Source: Chloroflexus sp. MS-G (GTDB taxonomy: Bacteria; Chloroflexota; Chloroflexia; Chloroflexales; Chloroflexaceae). From it: a DNA stretch of 64,000 nt. The DNA lies in assembly GCF_000735195.1 (NCBI RefSeq), contig NZ_JPIM01000010.1, positions 1 to 64,000 on the forward strand, read 5' to 3'. The notes beneath the pieces were generated by a model, which was not told where the DNA came from, did not search any database, and was given only the letters and a program-made list of their open reading frames with translations. Position numbers and translations under genes: made by a program. This document shows positions 1-8,963 of the stretch, in pieces. Within the stretch, counting starts at the first letter, position 1. Every line of letters starts with the position of its first letter.

Positions 1-881
1 TCAGTATTGTCTAAATGTAATGTATTTTTATTTAATCATGAATTCGGATCAGAAGCAACTCGAAAGATACACCATAAAATATTTTAAACAGCAATCAATG
101 AGAATAGCAAAGTAGAGATCGAATTTGAAAGCATAGCCGAATCACCGGTATAGCACGCAAAAATCTTGCCAGTAACGGATTTTTCGTTACCAGCATAGTT
201 GGTTCACGTATTCCAGCCATCCATCTCTGTCAAGCCGAAAAACGCTGCCCCGCATCCTGACGTGAACAGTTGGAAATGATCGCTCGCGCTGACGAGGCGA
301 AGCGCTGCTGCGCCTCGCGCTCACGCCTCGGCGGGTGAACATCATCACCTATACCAACCGGCAGGGTACCTTCCCCCCGTGAGGGAGCGGACGGGGGCCG
401 AGGGAGGGTACGGGGAGCACCATTTCCCGCACGAGCGCTGAAAACGCTCAAAACCCCACGGGCGCAGGGTGCTACACACCACGCCAGTGTGCTAACGAGG
501 GGTGATCCCTCGCCTTGATAAATACAGAAACGGCTATAATCTCCAAACCGATACATCCAGGTAATTCGGTCCTGGTAACATACCGGATATACTAGATAGG
601 GCATTTAAACAATCAATTGAACACATTCTCACTTAGAGTTTCACCGCTTCTCCCCACAACGAGCGTTGAAGGGGAGCTATGAATGCTGAGTATGTTCAAG
701 CCCACGTCGATTGCGGTTGTTAGACATGTTTTACCCACTGCCAAATTTACTCTGCTGGCACGTCTCTATATAGAGAACCGATAAAGAATCGGCGCAAGAT
801 AGTTGGTAATAGCAAATTGAAACGTGTGGATTACATTTCCCGTTCGACTCGCATCAGTTCAGAATTCAACGGAGGATCGCA
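1..881. other. intergenic region without a convincing gene
   Basis: No open frame here has a ribosome-binding site together with protein-like composition. The first ~230 bases are AT-rich. The stretch 350-480 is a GC-rich dispersed palindrome context. A perfect 14-base palindrome, tctctatatagaga, lies at 763-776, about 105 bases before the start of the next gene, and could be an operator. No clear -35/-10 pair was recognised. Confidence 0.6.
365..411. repeat. intergenic inverted repeat, 'ccttcccc' family
   Basis: The arms ggtacc/gggtac and ccccccg/cgggggc face each other across a short loop. The wording (cttccccc, tgaggga, gcggacggggg) resembles the copies at 4779-4852 and 60438-60488, so this is a short dispersed intergenic palindrome rather than a gene-specific terminator. 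Confidence 0.55.
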
Positions 882-3800
882 GTGCAGTCGAGGTATCGTT
901 TCATGATCACTCTCGCCATCATCGTGTCAGTAGTCGGGTTGGGACTGGGTAACTCAGGAATCACCTCAAGATCGAGCGCTGATAATGGTATCGCTGCCGC
1001 CGCACCTGCTGGCGGTGTCACGACACAGCAGACGCAGCCCTACCGCGTCTTCCAGTTCGCCATCGGCGCCCATGCGACCGTGGGGCAATTCAACATTCCT
1101 TCCGACGTGGCCGTGGCGCCCGACGGCACTGTCTATGTGGCGGATCAGGACAGCCATCGCATCCACCGCTTCAGCGCCACCGGCGAGTTCCTCGGCGGGT
1201 GGGGAGTGTATGGCTATAGTGACGGGCAGTTCTACAATCCTCGCAGCGTGGCGGTGGCACCGGACGGCACGGTCTACGTGGCGGATACCGGCAACCACCG
1301 CATCCAGCGTTTCAGCGCCAGCGGAACCTTCCTCGGCGCGTGGGGGGCGCAGGGTTACAATGACGGGCAGTTCAGCTCTCCCGGCGATGTGGCGGTAGCG
1401 CCGGACGGCACGGTCTACGTGGCGGATACGGGCAACCACCGCATCCAGCGTTTCAGTGCCGACGGAACCTTCCTCGGTACATGGGGAGTGTCGGGCAGTG
1501 GCAACGGGCAGCTCTCTTCGCCGTCCGGTATAGCTGTGGCGTCCGATGGCACCATCTACGTCGCGGATAGCGGCAACCACCGCATCCAGCGCTTCAGCGC
1601 CAGCGGAACCTTCCTCACTACATGGATGGCATATGGCAGTAACGAGGTGGCAGTAGCCTCCGACGGCACGGTCTACGCCGCGGATTCCTGGAATAACCGC
1701 ATCCTGCACTTCAGCGCTACCGGAGCCTTTCTGGGTACGTGGGGGGCTTCTGGCAGTGGCGACGGGCAGTTTAACAAACCTTCCGGTATGGCGGTTGCAT
1801 CCAACGGTACGGTCTACGTCGCAGATAGCGACAACCGCCGCATCCAGCAATTCAGCGCTACCGGAACTTTCCTCGGCAAGTGGGGAGCGCCAGACAGTAG
1901 CGACGGGAAGTTCGGATCTCTTTCTGACGTGGCAGTGGCACCTGACGGTACAGTTTACGTGGCGAATAGTAACCGCATCCAGCGCTTCAGCGCCGACGGA
2001 ACCTTCCTCGGCGCGTGGGGGCATTCCGGCAGTGGCAACGGGCAGTTCTCTTTTCCGTCTGGCGTGGCAGTGGCACCTGACGGTACGGTGTACGTGGCGG
2101 ATTGGGGCAATCACCGCATCCAGCGTTTCAGTGCCGATGGAACTTTCCTTAGTGGATGGGGATCACGCGGTCAGAGCGAAAGTCAGTTCAGTTATCCCTC
2201 TGACGTTGCAGTGGCTTCCGACGGTACGGTCTATGTAGCAGATAGCTTGAACCACCGCATTCAGCGCTTCACAGCAACTGGCACTTTTCTCAATGCATGG
2301 GGTGAGTATAGCAGCGGCAATCGTCAGTTCAACAAACCCTCCGAGGTGGCGGTGGCGCCTGACGGCACGGTCTATGTGGCAGACGATGATCGCATCCAGC
2401 GTTTCGATGCCAATGGAAACCTCTTAAGCAACTGGTGGATGAGAGCTGCTGGCATAGCAGTTGCACCCGACGGTACGGTCTATGTGACTGGTGGAAACCA
2501 CCAAATTCTGCGCTTCCACACCGACGGAACTATTCTCGACAAGTGGGGGTCGTATGGCAGCGGCGACGGGCAGTTCAGCAATCCTTCCGACGTGGCCGTC
2601 GCGCCCGACGGCACAGTCTACGTGGCAGATTACTACAACTACCGCATCCAGGTGTTCGGAACAGACTACCCAAATGCCTGGCGCGGCGAGTTCTTCGCCA
2701 ACGACTGGCTCGCCGGGCCGGTGTTGCACGTTGAAAACGTTTCCGACCTGTTTCTGAACCGGTCGTGGGCCAGCCAACCGGCGGCGAACATCCCCGCCAA
2801 CCATTTCACCAGCCGCTGGATGCGCTACGTGAACTTCCCGACTGCCGGACGCTACCGCTTCACCATCCGCGCCGACGATGGCGTGCGTTTCTGGGTCGAT
2901 GACCGGCTGGTGGTCGAGTCCTGGCAGCCGCAGTCGCCCACCCGCGAGGTCACTGTTGAACTGTCGGCGGGCTATCACAAGCTGCTGCTTGAGCACTGGG
3001 ATCAGCAGGGCGTGGCGACGCTGGCGCTGGAGTGGACGAGAGTTGCTGCTACTCCTACGCCAACAATAGAACTACCTCCTACAGTAGCACCACCTACACC
3101 AGAGTCGGGTGGTGCGGGACAAGCCAACCCGACGGCCATCCCCACGCCGACGGCCACGGCCATCCCAACAGCAACTCCATCCCCGACAGCCACGCCTACG
3201 CCGACGGCCACACCCGCGCTACCCCAAACCCCCACCAACCTGCGCCAAACCGGGCGCACCACCACCAGCATCACCCTCACCTGGCAGGACAATGCGGTGA
3301 ACGAAACCGGCTTCCACCTCTATCGCAACGGCACTCGCATTGCCACTCTGGGCGCGAATATCACTACCTACACCGATACCGGTCTGACCTGCGGTCAGAG
3401 CTATCGCTATCGGGTTAGCGCCTACAACACCGTTGGCGAGTCGGCAATGAGCGAAGAGCTAACCGCCACCACTGCCGATTGTTCGCACTTCCTCTTTATG
3501 CTCTACCTCAACGGTGATAATGACCTTTATCGCTACGTAGAACGTGCGCTTCAGGCCCTCGAACGAGCAGCAGCGAACCCCAATGTTCTTATCGTGGCCG
3601 TGGTCGATGGTCCCCGAAACGGTGACACGCAGCGCCTGGTATTTGGGGCAACAGGGGTACAGCGCGAGCCGCTGGGTGAGCTTAATATGGGCAACCCGCA
3701 AACCCTTCAGGCGTTTGTTCAGTGGGCGCGGGAGCGCTACCCGGCCCAATATTCCTACCTGGCCCTGGCCGGACACGGCAATGGCCTGGTCGGCATCGGG

Positions 3801-4736
3801 CCGGATTGGAACGATAGGGATGATGTTCTTGACGCCGAGGAAATCCGGTTAGCTTTACGCGAAGCAACGAACAATGGGCAGCGCAAGATTGATATTGTTC
3901 ATTACGATTCCTGCTCGATGGCCCTGTTCGAGCATGCGTATGAGATACGCGACTACGCCCATTATCTGATTGCTTCACAGTACTTGGCCTGGTCGGTCTT
4001 TGCCTACCGCGATTACGCAGCGCAGGTGAGCATCCAGGACGCCACGATGCTGTCCGGCCTAGACGAGGTGATTGCCAGTGTGAGTGCCGAGAGTACCCCG
4101 CGCACCCTGGCGACGCAGATCGCCGAACGCTATTTCAACCATCCTCAACTTACCGATAAGCCACGCACGATCGCGGTGCTCGATCTGGGACAGGTCGAAT
4201 CGGTGCGTCAGGCCCTCGATCAGCTTGTCATCCTGCTCAAAAATGAAATAGCCAGCGTGCAAACGCCGCTGAAAAACATCCGTCAGCAGGTGCAAACGTT
4301 CGATTCGCGCTCACCCGCCTATGTAAACGACCCACAGGATGAGTATATCGACCTCTACCACTGGGCGAGTCTGGTACGGTCGCTCCCCAACGTGTCTATC
4401 AGTACTGCCGCTCAGGAGTTGATGGATAAGGTGCGCACGCAGTTGGTGGTCCTTTCAAGGCGAGCAAGTGGTCAGTATGCTGGTAGTGCGATCAATCTCG
4501 ACCAGGCCTACGGGGTGAGTCTCTACTACCCATTCTGGTCAGGTGGGAGCGGGTACCGAACGTATATGGCCGACCGGATGTTCCAGTTCACGAGTAATAG
4601 TCAATGGGACGATTTTCTCGTTGACTACTTTGGCGTGACAGGATTATTCGGTACTGAGATGGAGCCACTGACCTTATTGCTTATGCTTCAGCCAAACGAC
4701 GTCGTGTACGTGCCCCTGGTCGTGCGTGGGCTCTAG
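882..4736 (+). CDS. secreted NHL-repeat / PA14 / FN3 / clostripain-like (C11) peptidase
   Basis: 1284 residues, GTG start with ggagg at 871-875. An N-terminal hydrophobic segment (residues 8-23) looks like a signal peptide. Residues ~75-590 hold twelve NHL-type blades (core VAxAxDGTVYVAD then RIQRF), enough for two six-bladed propellers. A PA14-like domain follows (~597-730), then a Pro/Thr-rich linker and a fibronectin type III domain (~781-866). Residues ~867-1253 resemble clan CD clostripain-like (C11) peptidases: His965 in AGHGNG and Cys1011 in YDSCSM fit the His/Cys dyad. The protein ends in VYVPLVVRGL, a tail shared with two other secreted proteins in this window. PA14 suggests carbohydrate binding; substrate and activation are unknown. 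The domain assignment is firm; the activity is inferred from the dyad. Confidence 0.88.
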   Translation: MQSRYRFMITLAIIVSVVGLGLGNSGITSRSSADNGIAAAAPAGGVTTQQTQPYRVFQFAIGAHATVGQFNIPSDVAVAPDGTVYVADQDSHRIHRFSATGEFLGGWGVYGYSDGQFYNPRSVAVAPDGTVYVADTGNHRIQRFSASGTFLGAWGAQGYNDGQFSSPGDVAVAPDGTVYVADTGNHRIQRFSADGTFLGTWGVSGSGNGQLSSPSGIAVASDGTIYVADSGNHRIQRFSASGTFLTTWMAYGSNEVAVASDGTVYAADSWNNRILHFSATGAFLGTWGASGSGDGQFNKPSGMAVASNGTVYVADSDNRRIQQFSATGTFLGKWGAPDSSDGKFGSLSDVAVAPDGTVYVANSNRIQRFSADGTFLGAWGHSGSGNGQFSFPSGVAVAPDGTVYVADWGNHRIQRFSADGTFLSGWGSRGQSESQFSYPSDVAVASDGTVYVADSLNHRIQRFTATGTFLNAWGEYSSGNRQFNKPSEVAVAPDGTVYVADDDRIQRFDANGNLLSNWWMRAAGIAVAPDGTVYVTGGNHQILRFHTDGTILDKWGSYGSGDGQFSNPSDVAVAPDGTVYVADYYNYRIQVFGTDYPNAWRGEFFANDWLAGPVLHVENVSDLFLNRSWASQPAANIPANHFTSRWMRYVNFPTAGRYRFTIRADDGVRFWVDDRLVVESWQPQSPTREVTVELSAGYHKLLLEHWDQQGVATLALEWTRVAATPTPTIELPPTVAPPTPESGGAGQANPTAIPTPTATAIPTATPSPTATPTPTATPALPQTPTNLRQTGRTTTSITLTWQDNAVNETGFHLYRNGTRIATLGANITTYTDTGLTCGQSYRYRVSAYNTVGESAMSEELTATTADCSHFLFMLYLNGDNDLYRYVERALQALERAAANPNVLIVAVVDGPRNGDTQRLVFGATGVQREPLGELNMGNPQTLQAFVQWARERYPAQYSYLALAGHGNGLVGIGPDWNDRDDVLDAEEIRLALREATNNGQRKIDIVHYDSCSMALFEHAYEIRDYAHYLIASQYLAWSVFAYRDYAAQVSIQDATMLSGLDEVIASVSAESTPRTLATQIAERYFNHPQLTDKPRTIAVLDLGQVESVRQALDQLVILLKNEIASVQTPLKNIRQQVQTFDSRSPAYVNDPQDEYIDLYHWASLVRSLPNVSISTAAQELMDKVRTQLVVLSRRASGQYAGSAINLDQAYGVSLYYPFWSGGSGYRTYMADRMFQFTSNSQWDDFLVDYFGVTGLFGTEMEPLTLLLMLQPNDVVYVPLVVRGL
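1096..2660 (+). repeat. tandem ~130-145-bp coding repeats (12 NHL blades)
   Basis: Twelve in-frame copies of a unit centred on gtggcggtggcgcc(g/t)gacggcacggtctacgtggcgga. Units 2, 3, 4 and 8 are especially alike at the DNA level. Units 7 and 10 are shortened by a few codons (VANSNRIQRF, VADDDRIQRF). The high DNA similarity implies recent expansion or homogenisation inside the gene. Confidence 0.85.
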
Positions 4737-4778
4737 CCGCAGGGCGCGATCCTCTCTGGTGAGAGCGGACGGGATCTA

Positions 4779-4852
4779 GGGGGAAGGTGCGTGGACGCAC
4801 TCCCCCTTCCTCTCCCCATGTGGGAGAAGAAGGGGGCTGGGGGAAGGTGAAG
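4779..4852. repeat. overlapping intergenic hairpins, 'ccttcccc' family; likely terminator
   Basis: Two mutually overlapping stems: ggggg...gtgcgt/acgcac...ccccc (4779-4806), and cccccttc...ctccc/gggag...gaaggggg (4802-4836), followed by ctgggggaaggtga. It lies between convergent genes and could end transcription from both, though no clear U-run follows. Related copies lie at 365-411 and 60438-60488. Confidence 0.55.
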
Positions 4853-4872
4853 GCACCAAATGTCCCTATCTC

Positions 4873-6309
4873 TCACTCTTCACTCCTCACTCCTCTCCCC
4901 TCACTCCTCACCATTACATCCCCTTGCTCGGCCAGAGCCGCAGCAACCCGCTCAGCCGCTTGCACGCCGTTGGCCCACGTCTTCGGTACGCCAACACCGT
5001 CGCGGTAGCTGCCGGTCAATTGCAAGGTCGGGAGACGCTGTTCAAGCCGTTCCAACGTTGTGATTCGTTCACGGTGACCAAACGTATATTGGGCGATGGC
5101 ATGACGCCAGCGTGTGACGTGCGTGAGGATGGGTTGACCGTTGATCCCCAGAAGTTGCTGATGATCGCGAATGGCCGCCTCAATCAGCGCTTCTTCGCTC
5201 TGATCGACCAGCTCTGGCCGGATTGCACCACCACTCAGAGTTGTTGTGAGCACTCGATCAGGTGGCGCTACGTGCGGGAAGATGCTCGATGTCCAGAGGA
5301 TACCCAGAAATTGTCGCTGTTCGCTCGATGGAGCTAACACACCAAAACCGCACAACTCACGACTGAGCTGAGACCGCCGAAAACCGAGATGGACGACTGC
5401 AACTGGCGCATACGGGATCCCGCGCAGGGCAGCGGCGGCTTGTGCATCAACTGACTCGATCAGGTTGGCCGCAGCGTATGCGGGGGTAGCAATGATCACA
5501 CTCCGACTGCTGATCGTCTCCAGACCGTTTGCGCCATCAACGGTCACTTCCCACAGCGAGCCACGTTGCTGTAGGCGAACTGCTTGCCGCTCAGTCCAGA
5601 CATTCCCTGCGCCTAACGCCCGCGCCAGAGCGAGCGGCCATTCCGCCAACCCGCCACGAAAACTAAAGGTACGGCTACGCATCTTCGGTTCGCTCAGGCG
5701 AGCTTTATCCTTCGGTTTCCTCAGCATGCCCCGCACGATGCTGCCACCCCGCTGCGCTGCTTCCCATAACGATGGAAAGACGGCTGCAACCGAGAGGTGC
5801 TGTGGATTACCGGCGTATACCCCGGCAACGAAGGGGTCGATCAGATGGTTCGTAGCTTCAGGACCAATGCGGCGCGCAAAAAAGGCAGCAACACTCTCAT
5901 CACCACTGCCTGGTTTGAGGTTAACAAATGGCTCCGCCAGGACACGCGCTTTGCCCTGCCACGAGAGTAATGACGTGCCGATCAGGCCAATCGGTGAGGT
6001 TGGTATCTCGATTGGCCGGCCCTTAATCAAAATGAAACGACGTTTACTACAACGCTCCGCCAGAGTAATCCGTTCACGAAGCCCTAAATCAACCAGTTCT
6101 TGCCATAACCGTACATCTTTCGTCCCTAGCGTATTCGGCCCGCAATCGAGTGTAAAACCTTCCGGCGTCGTGATGCTATGGATCACCCCACCGACCCGAT
6201 TGGCGGCCTCGATAACCAGGACACGGTACCCGCGCTTATAAAGGGTATAGGCTGCTGCTAAACCACTGATGCCGCCTCCGATTACCACACTGTCATAGGC
6301 CGCTATCAT
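4873..6309 (-). CDS. hemY: FAD-dependent protoporphyrinogen oxidase
   Basis: 478 residues; ATG preceded by aaggaggatta. The N-terminus carries the dinucleotide-binding motif GGGISGLAAAY and then the EAANRVGG continuation typical of the amine-oxidase/protoporphyrinogen oxidase fold. The C-terminal part has TGSYRDGVGVPKTWANG, matching the FAD-contacting end of the family. It would oxidise protoporphyrinogen IX to protoporphyrin IX using oxygen or another acceptor. It starts 12 bases after the hemN stop, so the two are almost certainly co-transcribed. Because HemN decarboxylates coproporphyrinogen III, a protoporphyrinogen substrate fits better than the coproporphyrinogen-oxidising role of Gram-positive homologues. 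The last ~12 codons (MVRSEGRGVRSEE) are read from a short cactcctcactcc direct repeat, so the tail may be a run-on into intergenic sequence. Also named hemG in some schemes. Confidence 0.9.
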   Translation of the reverse strand: MIAAYDSVVIGGGISGLAAAYTLYKRGYRVLVIEAANRVGGVIHSITTPEGFTLDCGPNTLGTKDVRLWQELVDLGLRERITLAERCSKRRFILIKGRPIEIPTSPIGLIGTSLLSWQGKARVLAEPFVNLKPGSGDESVAAFFARRIGPEATNHLIDPFVAGVYAGNPQHLSVAAVFPSLWEAAQRGGSIVRGMLRKPKDKARLSEPKMRSRTFSFRGGLAEWPLALARALGAGNVWTERQAVRLQQRGSLWEVTVDGANGLETISSRSVIIATPAYAAANLIESVDAQAAAALRGIPYAPVAVVHLGFRRSQLSRELCGFGVLAPSSEQRQFLGILWTSSIFPHVAPPDRVLTTTLSGGAIRPELVDQSEEALIEAAIRDHQQLLGINGQPILTHVTRWRHAIAQYTFGHRERITTLERLEQRLPTLQLTGSYRDGVGVPKTWANGVQAAERVAAALAEQGDVMVRSEGRGVRSEE

Positions 6310-6321
6310 GCGTAATCCTCC

Positions 6322-7695
6322 TTATACTGTGCTCGAGAAGATCGGTCGTTCTGTTGCTTGCTGGAAATACCGGTCAAGTTCCATCGCCAGGTTTCTGACG
6401 AAGAAGCGACCGCGGTCGGTTACTCGTAAGCGGTTCGGCTCGACCACCACCAGATGATCATCGGCATACGCCGCTATTCGTTCAATTTCAGCCGTAAAAA
6501 CCTCACCCAAGCGCCAACCGTGGGGTGGCAGTGGTAGATCAAACGGAACTTCGAGATTGCACATCAAATGCATAATAGCATGACGCCGCATAAGATCGTC
6601 GTCGCTGAGCCGCATTCCTCGTGTAATCGGGAGACAGCCCTCGTCGATGGCACGCTGGTAACGTCCTAGACCGGAGTCGTTTTGTACATACCGTCCGGCA
6701 AGATCGCCAATTGCACTCATCCCGAAGCCGATCTGGTGGGGTGCCGGTAAGACGGTATAACCCATAAAATTGCGCTGTAACCGCCGCTCGCGTGCTGCTA
6801 TCGCCAACTCATCGTTCGCCAGGGCGAAATGATCCATCCCGATCCATTCATACCCGACGGCGGTTAAGGTTTCAATTGCTTGCCGGAACAGTTGAAACTT
6901 ATCGTAACCGGTCGGCAATTGACGGGCATCCACCCGTTTCTGATTGGGGCGAGCTTGCGGTAGATGGGCATAGCTAAAACAGGCAATCCGATCAGGGTGA
7001 AGATCGATCATCGCCTGGAGGGTCATAGCAAAGCTGGCCGGGGTTTGATAGGGTAAGCCGTAGACAAGATCGATGTTAATGCTGCTAAATCCGGCGTCAC
7101 GCGCCGCTCGCACCACGTTCTCGGTCTGCCAGAGAGGCTGAATGCGCCCAATTGCAATCTGTACTTCCTGAGCAATATCCTGTACCCCGAAGCTAATGCG
7201 GTTGAATCCTAGCTCGCGGAAGAGAAAAACCTGTTCACGACTACCGATCCTCGGATCAACTTCGAGTGCGACCTCGGCGTCGGGAGCAATGGTAAAGGCG
7301 GCTCTCAACAATCCCATCAAGCGTCGAGTCTGTGCTTCATTCAAAAAGTTGGGTGTGCCGCCGCCCCAATGCAACTGCACAACTCGGCGCCCAGTACTCA
7401 GATGCGCCGTAATCATCGCTAGCTCATGTTCGATCCGATCAAGATACTGATCAACGACCGCGGGCCGCCGTGTCGATGTGGCATTGCACCCACAGTAGGC
7501 ACAACGTTCAGCACAAAAGGGCAAGTGAACGTAGACACTGATCGGGTCGTTCGTGACTGCAACATCGTGCAGTGCAGCCAGATAATCTTCAGCGGTAAAC
7601 GTGTTGCTCCAATGGGGAACGGTCGGGTAGCTGGTGTAGCGCGGGCCGGGTCGATTGTAGCGATCAATCGTTTCGCGAGTAATCTCGACAGTCAT
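6322..7695 (-). CDS. hemN: oxygen-independent coproporphyrinogen III oxidase (radical SAM)
   Basis: 457 residues, ATG start. The family N-terminus RYNRPGPRYTSYPT is present. Cys61, Cys65 and Cys68 form the CxxxCxxC radical-SAM cluster motif (CAERCAYC), followed by GC as in true HemN (CGCN) rather than HemW. HWGGGTPNFL and the SFGVQD segment also match. The enzyme oxidatively decarboxylates coproporphyrinogen III to protoporphyrinogen IX without oxygen, on the route to haem and bacteriochlorophyll. It is first in a two-gene unit with the downstream protoporphyrinogen oxidase. A palindrome at 7722-7744 sits just upstream. Confidence 0.94.
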   Translation of the reverse strand: MTVEITRETIDRYNRPGPRYTSYPTVPHWSNTFTAEDYLAALHDVAVTNDPISVYVHLPFCAERCAYCGCNATSTRRPAVVDQYLDRIEHELAMITAHLSTGRRVVQLHWGGGTPNFLNEAQTRRLMGLLRAAFTIAPDAEVALEVDPRIGSREQVFLFRELGFNRISFGVQDIAQEVQIAIGRIQPLWQTENVVRAARDAGFSSINIDLVYGLPYQTPASFAMTLQAMIDLHPDRIACFSYAHLPQARPNQKRVDARQLPTGYDKFQLFRQAIETLTAVGYEWIGMDHFALANDELAIAARERRLQRNFMGYTVLPAPHQIGFGMSAIGDLAGRYVQNDSGLGRYQRAIDEGCLPITRGMRLSDDDLMRRHAIMHLMCNLEVPFDLPLPPHGWRLGEVFTAEIERIAAYADDHLVVVEPNRLRVTDRGRFFVRNLAMELDRYFQQATERPIFSSTV

Positions 7696-8040
7696 AACAG
7701 CCCCTCTTGTCGCAGAAATGATGTAGTTCGGTTTTCAAACTACAGGCCCAGAAAAAATATGATCACCAGGTTTTTCTCAAAAGCACATGATTAGTCTGAT
7801 TGTAGCATGATAGTCAATCATTTGAACATCTGAAAAAGATATCTCTCAGCGTGGCATGATCGGCTTTTGACCGATAGTAGTGCGCTAGAGGGCCAGTATG
7901 TGACGCTGGTTTTCGTTATCGAAGAACAACGATGATAAATATTTTTTCTTTTAATGAGGTAATTGTCAACCGCTCATCATCGAGAGTCGGCTGTTCTCGT
8001 GCTATACTGTGATGCCGCATTCAGGCGGAACAATAGCATA
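7696..8040. other. divergent promoter region between hemN and a methyltransferase gene
   Basis: No gene is supported. Besides the palindrome at 7722-7744, a tatact at 8004-8009 could be a -10 for the rightward methyltransferase, which favours starting that protein downstream of it. No convincing -35 was found for either direction. Confidence 0.5.
7722..7744. promoter_or_regulatory. candidate operator upstream of hemN
   Basis: Perfect inverted repeat TGTAGTT-N9-AACTACA, 27 bases before the hemN ATG. Length and symmetry fit a dimeric regulator site; the identity of any regulator is unknown. It could instead form a weak hairpin in the hemN leader. Confidence 0.4.
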
Positions 8041-8901
8041 ATGGTGATGTTCATGAAACGTTCACAACAACGACCGATTCGTTTGAGTGCGCTCCGCTGT
8101 ATTATCTATGAAGTGGCGCTCAACGGCTGGCGTATCCTGCGTCGCACGGTTAACGATTTTAGTCTCTGGCGATTAATTGAATATCCTTGGGCCACCAGAG
8201 CACTCGATGTTCGTCGTGGTGATCTGGTTGTCGATATTGGATCGGGAACTTCCTCCTTTCCACATATGCTGGCGAAAGAGGGAGTTGATGTTGTTGTCCT
8301 CGAACTCGATCCGGATCGGGTACGCTGGCAACAGGCCAAACGAGTGGCCACAGCGCGCCCAGGTGATGGTCGCTTCTTCCCACTGGTCGCCAGCGCCACA
8401 GCGATGCCTTTCCGATCTGATACAGTATCCCGCATTGCGGCTGTCTCGACGCTCGAGCATATTCCCGATGATGAAGCGGTTGGCCGTGAAATTGGCAGAG
8501 TATTGGCGCCTGGTGGTATTGCGGTCATCACGATTCCCTACACGAGTAGCGAGCGAACCGGCTTTTTCGAGGGTATTCGCCGTTTTAAGCGGGTAGCTCG
8601 TAATGCCTTTGTCCAAGAGGGGAAAGCCGGTTCCTTCTTCCGTTTCTACACTGACGACGACATTCAGCGTGTGTACGTTCAGCCGGCAGGTTTACAGATC
8701 AGTCCGCTGCGTGGATTCGGTCGCTCGATCCTCAACTGGCGCTACCACGAAACCAGGCTGACCCGCTTCTGGCGCACCTTTATTCTCAAAGATTTGCTGC
8801 TGGCCTGGATCGTTCATCCGCTCGAAGAGCGGTTTGATCGCAGCGATCCCCTCTATGTGATGTTTACGCTGCGCAAACCTGATATAAGGTCGCGATCGTG
8901 A
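8041..8901 (+). CDS. SAM-dependent class I methyltransferase
   Basis: 286 residues from ATG 8041. The frame is open from a TTG at 7963, but the first 26 codons are not protein-like and a possible -10 (tatact, 8004-8009) lies inside them, so the later start is preferred; ATGs at 8047 and 8053 are alternatives. Motif I is VVDIGSGTSSFP, followed by the acidic VLELDPDR. STLEHIPDD and VLAPGGIAVITIPY match motifs of the Methyltransf_11 group. The substrate is unknown. It lies 62 bases before a glycosyltransferase in the same direction, which hints at modification of a glycan or lipid. Confidence 0.8.
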   Translation: MVMFMKRSQQRPIRLSALRCIIYEVALNGWRILRRTVNDFSLWRLIEYPWATRALDVRRGDLVVDIGSGTSSFPHMLAKEGVDVVVLELDPDRVRWQQAKRVATARPGDGRFFPLVASATAMPFRSDTVSRIAAVSTLEHIPDDEAVGREIGRVLAPGGIAVITIPYTSSERTGFFEGIRRFKRVARNAFVQEGKAGSFFRFYTDDDIQRVYVQPAGLQISPLRGFGRSILNWRYHETRLTRFWRTFILKDLLLAWIVHPLEERFDRSDPLYVMFTLRKPDIRSRS

Positions 8902-8963
8902 TCTGCTGGTTCGGAACAAATTTCCTCAAGCATACGTCTGAGTCATGGTAGGATAGGTCTGGG

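Noticed and set aside
230..604. Minus-strand frame of 124 codons
   Set aside because: It reads through an intergenic palindrome and has low-complexity composition and no ribosome-binding site.
966..2114. Long minus-strand open frame (382 codons) opposite the NHL repeats
   Set aside because: It is the antisense shadow of a repetitive GC-rich gene, without ribosome-binding site or recognisable domain.
1096..2660. Regular ~130-145-bp repeats resembling a CRISPR or satellite array
   Set aside because: They are in frame, encode NHL blades and have no unique spacers of constant length.
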